The notes under the pieces were generated by a model, which was not told where the DNA came from, did not search any database, and saw only the letters and a list, made by a program, of their open reading frames with translations. A DNA stretch of 24,059 nucleotides. It comes from Gemmatimonadaceae bacterium. Its GTDB lineage: Bacteria > Gemmatimonadota > Gemmatimonadetes > Gemmatimonadales > Gemmatimonadaceae. The stretch is from contig JANYKY010000524.1 in NCBI GenBank assembly GCA_025357975.1, positions 1 through 24,059 of the forward strand, in the 5' to 3' direction. This document shows positions 15,326-22,459 of this stretch, piece after piece; the first letter of the stretch is position 1; each line of letters begins with the position of its first letter. The position numbers and the translations under genes are program-made.

Positions 15326-16225
15326 ATGAAATCAACGAGGCTCTCCATCGCGCGAGCGACGTCGATGATCGTCATCTCCGCCTGTTGCTTTGGTTCCCTG
15401 ACGACATTGACGCTGCTTGCAACGCGCGCTGGCCTCTCGCTAATGAACGTCATCTTCTGGCGGTTTGCACTGGCGGCGATCGTCCTGTTCCTGGTGACAA
15501 TTCGCGGCCGTCGAGCTCACGCACCAGGCAAGTCCGCATTTCGGCTGATGCTTATCGGGGCAACCGCCCAGGCAGTGATTTCCTATCTTTCATTCAAGGC
15601 GCTCGACTATCTGCCAGTGGGTGTTCTCGCATTTCTCTTCTATACATATCCCGCGTGGGTAGCAGCCATCTCGGCAATAACGGGAAGAGAAGCACTGACA
15701 CGCGCCCGACTGATTGCACTGGTGCTCGCGATGGCGGGAATTGCCGTAATGGTTGAAACCCCAGCCGCTCAATCGCTCAGTGCGACCGGAATTTCTCTCG
15801 CACTTGGGACAGCCTTCCTGTACGCGTTGTATTTGCCTGCTCTTCACTCCGCGCAGAAAGACTTGCCGCCTTTTGTCTCAACATTCTATCTGGTGAGTGG
15901 GATTGCCATATCATATCTCCTGATAGGCATCGTCACGCGGAAGCTCGCTCTTCCGGGTACGCTCGACGTCTGGGTCTACCTCATTCTGCTCTCGATTGTG
16001 GGAACCGTTGTAGCATTCGGCGCTATGATCGCTGGATTGCAGGTTCTCGGACCAGTTCGCACCTCGATCATCTCTACTGTCGAGCCGTTTTTTACCGCTC
16101 TGCTCGGTGCACTGGTTCTAGCTGAAGGGCTGACTGTTGCAATCGTGGCAGGAGGCGCGATGGTCGCAACGGCTGTGATCTTTCTCGAGCGGAGCAGTGA
16201 AACTGCCGAGCCACAATTTCAGTGA
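15326..16225 (+). CDS. EamA/DMT-family transporter
   Basis: Inner-membrane drug/metabolite-superfamily transporter, 299 residues. Two EamA repeats of about five helices each are visible. Repeat 1 runs from [10 protein letters not shown] near residue 15 to about 140. Repeat 2 begins at [13 protein letters not shown] near 155 and ends near 290. Each repeat ends in the typical strongly hydrophobic helix, and [18 protein letters not shown] near residue 250 is a hallmark of the family. The substrate cannot be read from sequence. It is the only plus-strand gene in the mnmG-parB block. Its stop overlaps the mnmG stop tail to tail by 7 bp. An AGGTAG some 8 nt before the ATG is a weak ribosome site. 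Confidence 0.93.
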   Translation: MKSTRLSIARATSMIVISACCFGSLTTLTLLATRAGLSLMNVIFWRFALAAIVLFLVTIRGRRAHAPGKSAFRLMLIGATAQAVISYLSFKALDYLPVGVLAFLFYTYPAWVAAISAITGREALTRARLIALVLAMAGIAVMVETPAAQSLSATGISLALGTAFLYALYLPALHSAQKDLPPFVSTFYLVSGIAISYLLIGIVTRKLALPGTLDVWVYLILLSIVGTVVAFGAMIAGLQVLGPVRTSIISTVEPFFTALLGALVLAEGLTVAIVAGGAMVATAVIFLERSSETAEPQFQ

Positions 16226-18156
16226 GTCATCGCGACAGAGCGCCGTCGTTCGATTTCAATCACGAGATTCTGAATGTCGCTTGGACTTACACCCGGGATT
16301 CGTGATGCCTGAGCGAGAGTAAGTGGTTGAATTGACGCAAGTTTCTGCCGCGCCTCGTTCGAGAGCGACTGCATTGCCGCGTACGCGAGATTCCCTGGGA
16401 TTGGGAAATCGCCCATCAGCTTGATTCGTTCAGCATGAGCTCGCTCGCGATCGAAATAGCCGGAGTACTTGATCTCCAATTCGGCCGAGATTATTGCATC
16501 GTGAGAGAATGCCTCGGTGATGTTCGCGGCATTGAACAGAGTCGCAAGAGAAACTCCGTGTCTTCGCGCAAGCTCGACAACCTTCACGGAATGAGAAATC
16601 GGAGAGGTGCCAGCATCAGTTAGCAGCGGATTCGCCGCCAGCGGCGTGATGCTCGTACCATTTGCCGCATCACGGATCCGCGCAGACTCGGCAAATCTAT
16701 TCTCGACGGTCTCGATCTCTCGATCGTCGTAAAGCTTGAGTCGAAGAGCAATCGCACCAAGCCGGTCGAGCGCATTGTCCTGACGCACCGTTAAACGAAA
16801 TTCGGAGCGCGAAGTAAAAAGTCGATATGGTTCATCGACGCCGCATGTTACAAGATCATCGACAAGCACACCGATATACGAAGTCTCGCGGCCGAGTATC
16901 AATGGGTCGTGATTTGTTGAACTGAGTCCGGCGTTAATTCCAGCGAGCGTTCCCTGTCCCGCAGCCTCTTCGTAACCTGTTGTGCCGTTGATCTGGCCGG
17001 CGAAAAACAATCCGCGAATTGCTTTTACCTGAAGCGTCGCATCCAGCTGGGTTGGCGGATAATAGTCGTATTCGATTGCATACCCCGCGCGATTCATCCG
17101 AACCTTTTCCAGTCCAGGAATTGTCTTCAGAATCTCGAGCTGTATCGGGGCTGGTAGAGATGTCGACAATCCGTTGACATAGAGCTCGGATGTGTCGTGC
17201 CCTTCCGGCTCTAGAAACAACTGATGCCTTTCTGCGTCTGGGAAGCGTACAACCTTGTCTTCAACCGATGGGCAATAGCGCGGACCACGAGCCGTGATCG
17301 CTCCGCCGTACATCGCAGACTTGCCGATGTTCTTCTTTATGATTGACTTCGCTGGCGAATCGATGTGCGCGATCCAGCATGGAAGCTGATCAGGATGACG
17401 AGTCTTGCCTTCGGCCGATCTTGCAACGGGCCAGAAGTGGGACCATGAATAGTCAAACTGATCGATCTCACTATCCTGTCGTTCCAGCCTCGAATAATCG
17501 ATCGATCGTCCGTCGATTCTCGGCGGCGTACCGGTCTTGAACCGCGATACTTCGAGGCCCGCGCTCTCGAGTTGCTCAGCTAGATGAGTAGCAGAATTTT
17601 CTCCGGCTCGTCCACCCGCAATATTCGAATCGGTTCCGATATGGATTCGGCCACGCAGAAAAGTGCCTGTCGTGATCACGACGCAGCGTGCGGTGAACGA
17701 GCGTCCTTCGAGTGTCTCGATACCGGCCACGCGCTCCGGCGAGTCCATAATTAGCCGGGCAACGGTGCCCTGAATGGTCTGGATTCCGTTGTGCTTCTCG
17801 AGGAGCGTTCGGACTGCTCTCCGGTAGAGTCCACGATCGCACTGTGCCCTTGGCGCCCAGACTGCCGGGCCCTTGCTTCGGTTGAGCATCCGGAACTGAA
17901 GAGTGGCGAGATCGGTAGCGCGACCCATGATTCCGCCGAGTGCGTCTACTTCTCTCACGACGGTGCCCTTTGCGACCCCGCCAATTGCCGGATTGCACGA
18001 CATCTGGCCGATAGTCTCGAGTGAGCTGGTTACGATCCCGACCGTCGCGCCGACCCGAGCTGCAGCAACTGCAGCCTCGGTTCCCGCATGACCAGCTCCA
18101 ACTATGATGACGTCGAAGTCAGCTTCGGCAGCGTGTGGCCGTCCAGTTCCAGACAT
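16219..18156 (-). CDS. mnmG: tRNA uridine-34 modification enzyme MnmG (GidA)
   Basis: FAD-dependent subunit that, with the GTPase MnmE, adds the carboxymethylaminomethyl (or aminomethyl) group to U34 of certain tRNAs. The Rossmann motif G20-A-G-H-A-G25 binds FAD. Catalytic-type cysteines are C54 in S-C-N-P-A-I-G-G and C295 in R-Y-C-P-S-V-E-D-K. Further hallmarks are [12 protein letters not shown] (163-174), K-T-G-T-P-P-R-I-D and [16 protein letters not shown]. The 645-residue length is normal, and a C-terminal helical MnmE/tRNA-binding domain with G-V-S-P-S-D-I is present. mnmE is not in the window. The gene lies in the same strand and direction as parAB, a common arrangement near the origin, but rsmG is absent from between them. 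Confidence 0.98.
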   Translation of the reverse strand: MSGTGRPHAAEADFDVIIVGAGHAGTEAAVAAARVGATVGIVTSSLETIGQMSCNPAIGGVAKGTVVREVDALGGIMGRATDLATLQFRMLNRSKGPAVWAPRAQCDRGLYRRAVRTLLEKHNGIQTIQGTVARLIMDSPERVAGIETLEGRSFTARCVVITTGTFLRGRIHIGTDSNIAGGRAGENSATHLAEQLESAGLEVSRFKTGTPPRIDGRSIDYSRLERQDSEIDQFDYSWSHFWPVARSAEGKTRHPDQLPCWIAHIDSPAKSIIKKNIGKSAMYGGAITARGPRYCPSVEDKVVRFPDAERHQLFLEPEGHDTSELYVNGLSTSLPAPIQLEILKTIPGLEKVRMNRAGYAIEYDYYPPTQLDATLQVKAIRGLFFAGQINGTTGYEEAAGQGTLAGINAGLSSTNHDPLILGRETSYIGVLVDDLVTCGVDEPYRLFTSRSEFRLTVRQDNALDRLGAIALRLKLYDDREIETVENRFAESARIRDAANGTSITPLAANPLLTDAGTSPISHSVKVVELARRHGVSLATLFNAANITEAFSHDAIISAELEIKYSGYFDRERAHAERIKLMGDFPIPGNLAYAAMQSLSNEARQKLASIQPLTLAQASRIPGVSPSDIQNLVIEIERRRSVAMTH

Positions 18157-18215
18157 ACATTGAAGTTAATGTCCCGAGGCGTGCCGGTTATCGGCAAAAT
18201 CACGTGGAGAATTAA

Positions 18216-18494
18216 ATGCCCCTGACGGTTACTGACGGACTGCCTACCATCCTGGTGCGAAAAGATGCGTTTGAGCGCGCGGCGTTGAACCGCGCTGACA
18301 TCGATTCCCTCTTCAATTTGACGGATGCGGAGTTCAGAGTCGAAGGCGGACTGATCGCAATCGGCCCGTTACCGTCGGACGACATGGTGGGGCTCGTAAC
18401 CGGATATTTCGAATCGAAAGGGCTCGTGTACTACGACGAGTTCTTCGAGCTGAGCGGAAACTGGCCGGGATGGCTCAGACTCTACGCTATGTAG
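18216..18494 (+). CDS. Small conserved-looking protein of unknown function
   Basis: I do not recognise this 92-residue soluble, acidic protein. It has no signal peptide or membrane segment. The C-terminal half (I-A-I-G-P-L-P-S-D-D, Y-F-E-S-K-G-L-V-Y-Y-D-E-F-F-E-L, W-P-G-W-L-R-L) is rich in aromatic and acidic residues and has the look of a compact alpha/beta fold. It is called real because GGAG sits 8 nt before the ATG, one of the best ribosome sites in the window. It also fills the space between the divergent mnmG and the convergent nfeD-like gene without overlapping either. Its stop is 4 bp from the end of the nfeD-like gene. Confidence 0.72.
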   Translation: MPLTVTDGLPTILVRKDAFERAALNRADIDSLFNLTDAEFRVEGGLIAIGPLPSDDMVGLVTGYFESKGLVYYDEFFELSGNWPGWLRLYAM

Positions 18495-18498
18495 TTCG

Positions 18499-19035
18499 CT
18501 AAAGTCGCTGCTCGACGACCGACCATAGCTCGACGCGAGCAACGCCGTCTTCGACTGAATCAATCACGACTTCAGTGCCCTCCGGGATCATTGAAGAGTC
18601 GAGCCCGGTGGCCGGCAGCACGTGTGTTCTCTCCCATGCGAAGTAAGTAATCTCTCCGACTTCTCCAGGAGTGATTGAGCGCGAAACAACGGCGATCTGT
18701 CCGTGGGTATCCTCTTCGTCGAGTCCGGAGATATGAGTCGAGGCGCGAAGCGCCCATTTGGCCATGAGGAGGATCATGCCAAACAGTGACGCAAGCCCAG
18801 TCGCCATGGCGATGAAAAAAACGCCGAACCAGCCCAGCGAAGTTCGGGTTGTGAGGAGGTACCCACAGGCTCCAATACCAACGGCAAGCGATGCAACAGT
18901 GGGCGGATTGAATACCGCCGACTGTTTCACCGAACGCCTTCTCCTCCAACGCTCGGCACCGTGAAGCATCGAGCTGACGGCGAGCGAAAGGCCGGCGACG
19001 AATGTCGCTAGGTAAATGACTTTCCAGATCTGCAT
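18499..19035 (-). CDS. NfeD-like membrane protein
   Basis: A 178-residue inner-membrane protein. Hydrophobic helices lie at about residues 4-24, 44-62 and 68-92, followed by an NfeD-type OB-fold domain (about 108-175). That domain has the family pattern G-x-x-A-x-V, I-T-P-G-E-V-G-E-I-T-Y, a loop with L-P-A, and the closing I-P-E-G-T-E-V-V-I-D-S-V-E-D-G-V-A-R-V. NfeD proteins usually work with a stomatin/flotillin (SPFH) partner in membrane organisation, but none is encoded nearby. The start ATG is 3 nt after the stop of the dienelactone-hydrolase-like gene, so it is the last gene of a three-gene operon. Confidence 0.85.
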   Translation of the reverse strand: MQIWKVIYLATFVAGLSLAVSSMLHGAERWRRRRSVKQSAVFNPPTVASLAVGIGACGYLLTTRTSLGWFGVFFIAMATGLASLFGMILLMAKWALRASTHISGLDEEDTHGQIAVVSRSITPGEVGEITYFAWERTHVLPATGLDSSMIPEGTEVVIDSVEDGVARVELWSVVEQRL

Positions 19036-19038
19036 GGT

Positions 19039-19950
19039 TTACGCACCAAGGTAGCGACGAAACCATGCAATCGTCGCGGGCCATGCCTTTTGTGTTGCTG
19101 TCAGGTTGGCACCGTCCTGCCCGCTCTGCTGGCGCAAGAAGCCGTGGGCAGCGCCCTCATAACTGAAGTGCGTGAACGTTTTGCCCAGTGCCTTCATCGC
19201 TGAATCAGCAGGCGGAACGGTTGCCCCGACGCGAGCATCGCTTCCTCCATAAAGTCCGAGCACCGGCGCTTTGATAAAAACTAGAGATTCGGTTGGCGGC
19301 GCGACTCCGTAGTAGACAACAGACGCTGCAAGTGATGGCGAATGAACCGCGTGCTGGAAGGACACACCACCACCCCAGCAAAATCCGACAACGCCGTATT
19401 TCTTCAAGGCAGACGGAAGGCCCATTGCGTACGTGGCGCTGGCGTCCACGTAACGCTGGACGTCGTCCGCGTTGAGTGTCCGAATCGCGGCGGTGGCGAG
19501 GTCGGAGGAGACGCTGTCAGTCGCATTCGGAAGGTTCTTCATCGTCAGCAGATCGGGCGCAATTGCGATGTAGCCCTCTTTCGCAAATTGATCCGCCACT
19601 GCTCGAATCCACGGACTGAGCCCATATATCTCGTGCACCACGACAATAACTGGCGCATTGGTTTTCCTCTCGGGATAAACAAGCCAGGCGCGAATGCTGT
19701 CGGCGCCAGAACGGAACGTCACCCACTCACCGTGTCTGGGTGAGCTCGCGAGCCTCGCTCGTGCACCGGCCGCGTCGGCGGGCAACGATGGATTATCAGC
19801 AACTGCCACGACCCGCCCCGGAGAAGCGGACCCATGAGCGGAATGATCGACCGCTCCATTGGCCCGACCGGCACAGCCGCTGAAAATGCCCGTAGCGATG
19901 AATGATAGAGCGATGAATGACGATGGGCGAACGACTCGTATCGGTATCAC
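19039..19950 (-). CDS. Dienelactone-hydrolase-family lipoprotein
   Basis: Alpha/beta hydrolase of the dienelactone hydrolase family, 303 residues. The likely catalytic triad is C191 (G-F-C-W-G-G-G), D238 (Y-G-G-S-D-A-R) and H269 (E-G-A-A-H-G-F). H-E-I-Y-G near 106-110 supplies the family Glu. Unlike the cytoplasmic enzymes it has a signal peptide with lipobox F23-S-G-C26 and a His/Ser-rich linker, so it should be membrane-anchored outside the cytoplasm. The true substrate is unknown. The GTG start at 19950 forms a GTGA overlap with the stop of the preceding hydrolase gene and has a good ribosome site (AGGAGAGCTTC before GTG), supporting translational coupling. Confidence 0.92.
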   Translation of the reverse strand: MIPIRVVRPSSFIALSFIATGIFSGCAGRANGAVDHSAHGSASPGRVVAVADNPSLPADAAGARARLASSPRHGEWVTFRSGADSIRAWLVYPERKTNAPVIVVVHEIYGLSPWIRAVADQFAKEGYIAIAPDLLTMKNLPNATDSVSSDLATAAIRTLNADDVQRYVDASATYAMGLPSALKKYGVVGFCWGGGVSFQHAVHSPSLAASVVYYGVAPPTESLVFIKAPVLGLYGGSDARVGATVPPADSAMKALGKTFTHFSYEGAAHGFLRQQSGQDGANLTATQKAWPATIAWFRRYLGA

Positions 19951-20951
19951 GAAGCTCTCCTCTGGTCAGTGTCTGACGACGAACTCTTCAAGTGTTCTGC
20001 AAGAAAATCACCGACTCTGCGCTCGAGATAATAGCGAGGCCGAAACGGGTTGCGTCCCTCGACGAAACCGACATGTCCGCCGCGTGGCGTGAACTCGACC
20101 TGAAGAAAGGAGTTGCTGCTGGCAATCTTCCGAACTTCGTCGAGCACGTCGGCCGGCAGGAAGGGATCGTCAACTGAACTTAATAGTAACGTGTTGATAC
20201 TAATTTTGTCCAGCCACCCTATCGCGCTCGACCGCGTATAGTAATCCTCAGCGTCTCTGAACCCGTGGAGTGGTGCTGTAAGTATCTCGTCAAAGTCGTT
20301 CATCGTCCGTATTGATGCGACGCGCTGCTTTTCTACGAGATCAGGAAACTGGTCGAGCTTCGCTATCGCCTTCGATTGGAGTGATCGGATGAAGCTTCTC
20401 TGGTAAACTCGGGCAAACCCTCGGTCGATGTGATGAGCTGCCCGACTCAGGTTGTACGGTACTGAGATCGCAACAGCCGCTCGAATTCGCTGGGAAACCG
20501 CTGCGCCTTGTTCGCCGAGAAACTTAAGGAGAACATTTCCGCCGAGTGAAACTCCAGAGAGGAGGATAGGCGAGTCACCATAAACAGAAGTCAGATGCTC
20601 CAGGGCGAAGCCAAGGTCGCCTGTTTCACCCGAGTGATAGAAGCGCCTGACTCTATTCAGCTCCGGACCGCAGGAGCGGAAAACGAGAACCGCCCCGCGC
20701 CAGCCTCTTCGTTTGGCCTCGCTGAGCAAACCCTGGATATAATGAGAGCGGACGCCACCCTCGAGACCGTGAAGCAATACAAGGAGTGGAGCGCCTGGTA
20801 AAGCATCGAGGTGGTGTATATCAAGGAAATCGCCGTCTGGAGTGTCGAGCCGCTCGAGCCGTGTCGCAAACGGCTCATCCCGTCGCATGAACTTTCCCCA
20901 GAGTGTTTGAAGATGTGGCCCGGGGAGCCACCAGGCGGCAGAATACGGCAT
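19947..20951 (-). CDS. YheT-family alpha/beta hydrolase
   Basis: Hydrolase of the YheT/ABHD1-3 family, probably acting on lipid or ester substrates; the physiological substrate of bacterial members is uncertain. Residue numbers count from an in-frame TTG at 20957. W-L-P-G-P-H-L-Q-T-L-W (10-20) is the family N-terminal signature. The oxyanion region is L-L-H-G-L-E-G (61-67), followed by Y-H-S-G-E-T near 107-112. The triad is S137 in G-V-S-L-G-G-N, Asp in V-D-D-P-F (263/264) and H295 in G-G-H-V-G-F. The ATG at 20951 is preferred to the TTG two codons upstream. It is the first gene of the yheT-type/dlh-like/nfeD-like operon and starts only about 33 bp from the divergent ArsC-fold gene. Confidence 0.93.
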   Translation of the reverse strand: MPYSAAWWLPGPHLQTLWGKFMRRDEPFATRLERLDTPDGDFLDIHHLDALPGAPLLVLLHGLEGGVRSHYIQGLLSEAKRRGWRGAVLVFRSCGPELNRVRRFYHSGETGDLGFALEHLTSVYGDSPILLSGVSLGGNVLLKFLGEQGAAVSQRIRAAVAISVPYNLSRAAHHIDRGFARVYQRSFIRSLQSKAIAKLDQFPDLVEKQRVASIRTMNDFDEILTAPLHGFRDAEDYYTRSSAIGWLDKISINTLLLSSVDDPFLPADVLDEVRKIASSNSFLQVEFTPRGGHVGFVEGRNPFRPRYYLERRVGDFLAEHLKSSSSDTDQRRAS

Positions 20952-20984
20952 TGGCAAGTGTCGAATTTACCTCAAACGAAAACC

Positions 20985-21332
20985 ATGGAAGTCCAGATTT
21001 TCGGGGTCAAGAAAAGCTCTGACACGCGGAAGGCACTGCGTTTTTTCTCCGAGCGGAGGATCAAGACGCACTTTGTCGACCTGACTGAGCGACCCGCGTC
21101 GCTCGGAGAATTAAAGCGGTTCGCGCAGAAATTTGGAGTTGGAGCGTTAATCGATTCGGACTCAGGGGCGTTTCAGGATCTGGGACTTCGCCATGCGCGG
21201 ATGTCGGATGAGAGCTGGATCGCAAAGCTCGCGGAAGAACCAATGGTTCTCAGGGTTCCGCTCGTAAGAAATGGAACGCAGCTGACCATCGGGCTTGATG
21301 AAAAGACATGGAAATTGTGGGTAGAGCGGTAG
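20985..21332 (+). CDS. ArsC-family (thioredoxin-fold) protein lacking cysteine
   Basis: This 115-residue protein matches the ArsC/YffB/Spx family in length and pattern. It has an N-terminal strand V-Q-I-F-G-V, an active-site loop, a helix (T-R-K-A-L-R-F-F), F-V-D-L-T-E-R-P, L-K-R-F-A-Q-K-F-G, L-A-E-E-P-M-V-L-R-V-P-L-V with the cis-proline, and G-L-D-E-K-T-W. Where relatives have the reactive Cys (as in N-C-D-T), this protein has K-S-S-D-T, and there is no Cys anywhere in it. Arsenate reductase activity of the usual kind is therefore unlikely. The frame is open upstream to an ATG at 20811, but that part is antisense to the YheT-type gene and shows no family similarity, so the ATG at 20985 is chosen. 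Confidence 0.85.
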   Translation: MEVQIFGVKKSSDTRKALRFFSERRIKTHFVDLTERPASLGELKRFAQKFGVGALIDSDSGAFQDLGLRHARMSDESWIAKLAEEPMVLRVPLVRNGTQLTIGLDEKTWKLWVER

Positions 21333-21373
21333 GGCGTGTCGGTGTCGGCGGGTTCGCTTAGCGGCTAGGTTGG

Positions 21374-22459
21374 ATGATGCAAAGGCAACCAGAATTCGGG
21401 ACGTTTTTTCTTCCGGGACCGACGGAAGTTCGACAGGAAGTGCTGGCGGCGATGCTCAAGCCGATGATCCCACATCGGAGTGCAGCATTTGAAGAGCTGT
21501 TTGCCCGCCTCCAGGTTGGATTGCGCGACCTGTTTCAGACCCAGCGGTCCGTTTTCCTAAGTGCGTCTTCAGGGACCGGGATGATGGAAGCCGCCATCCG
21601 GGCCATGCCCGCCGGTCGCATTCTCTCGCTTGTGAATGGTGCGTTTTCGGAAAGATTTGCACACATCGCCGAGATGTGCGGACGAGAGGTAGACAGGTAT
21701 GAAGTGCCGTGGGGTGACGTCCACACGGTTGAGGGATTGGAGCCCTACCTGAGGGCCGGAAAGTACAGGGCGATTACGGTAACTCATTCGGAGACGTCTA
21801 CTGGGGCCCTGAACGCCGTCCGAACGATTTCAGACAAGGCCCATGAACTCGGCGTATTGTGTCTGATTGACAGCGTCAGCGGGCTGGGCGGGGCAGAGCT
21901 TCGGTTCGACGAATGGCAGTTAGATTATGTTCTAACTGGCTCCCAGAAAGCAATAGGCCTACCGCCCGGACTTGCTTTCGCTGTAGCGTCCGACCGCGTA
22001 GTATCGCTCGCCAACCAGGCGACTGAGCGGGGCGTCTACTTCGACATCGTCGAAATGGAGCGGTTCGCAAAAACGAACCAGGTTCCAGCCACGCCCGCTT
22101 TTTCTCTTCTGTACGCACTGGACGTTCAGCTCGATGCCATTCGTGCCGAGGGCGTCCATGCGCGCTGGGACCGGCACACGGCGATGGCGCACCTGACAAG
22201 TGAGTGGGCGGACACTACAGCCGGGGTTAGCAACATCGTTGAGCCACAGTTCAGATCGCCAACTGTGTCGACGATCCGCCTCCCCGATGGCATGAACGGA
22301 CGCGAATTCGTCAAACGGGTCGGGGCCTCCGGCATCACCGTCGGAACAGGGTATGGAAAGCTCGGCGACACGACCTTTCGAATCGGCCACATGGGCGATC
22401 ATACGGTCGAAACGGTCGCCCGCTGTCTCGCAGCCTGCGAAGGAGCCCTGAGCGCGTGA
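21374..22459 (+). CDS. Class V PLP-dependent aminotransferase (alanine-glyoxylate/serine-pyruvate type)
   Basis: A 361-residue cytoplasmic aminotransferase. The opening F-L-P-G-P-T-E-V is typical of the alanine-glyoxylate/serine-pyruvate and archaeal-type aspartate or phosphoserine aminotransferases. S-S-G-T-G near 65-69 binds the cofactor phosphate, H138-S-E-T-S-T-G lines the pocket, D166 in L-I-D-S-V-S-G contacts the pyridine nitrogen, and K192 in T-G-S-Q-K-A is the PLP lysine. Which amino acid pair it uses cannot be decided here. A role in serine or glycine metabolism is the likeliest by family. Two ATGs in a row (21374, 21377) are both possible starts, preceded by TAGG/TTGG. Its stop overlaps the ABC-F start as GTGA. 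Confidence 0.93.
   Translation: MMQRQPEFGTFFLPGPTEVRQEVLAAMLKPMIPHRSAAFEELFARLQVGLRDLFQTQRSVFLSASSGTGMMEAAIRAMPAGRILSLVNGAFSERFAHIAEMCGREVDRYEVPWGDVHTVEGLEPYLRAGKYRAITVTHSETSTGALNAVRTISDKAHELGVLCLIDSVSGLGGAELRFDEWQLDYVLTGSQKAIGLPPGLAFAVASDRVVSLANQATERGVYFDIVEMERFAKTNQVPATPAFSLLYALDVQLDAIRAEGVHARWDRHTAMAHLTSEWADTTAGVSNIVEPQFRSPTVSTIRLPDGMNGREFVKRVGASGITVGTGYGKLGDTTFRIGHMGDHTVETVARCLAACEGALSA

Noticed and set aside
20811..20984. N-terminal extension of the ArsC-fold gene
   Set aside because: The upstream 58 codons are antisense to the YheT-type gene and show no family resemblance. The ArsC fold starts right after the ATG at 20985.
20985..21332. Calling this gene arsenate reductase
   Set aside because: The catalytic Cys is absent and no arsenic-resistance genes are nearby, so only the fold family is claimed.
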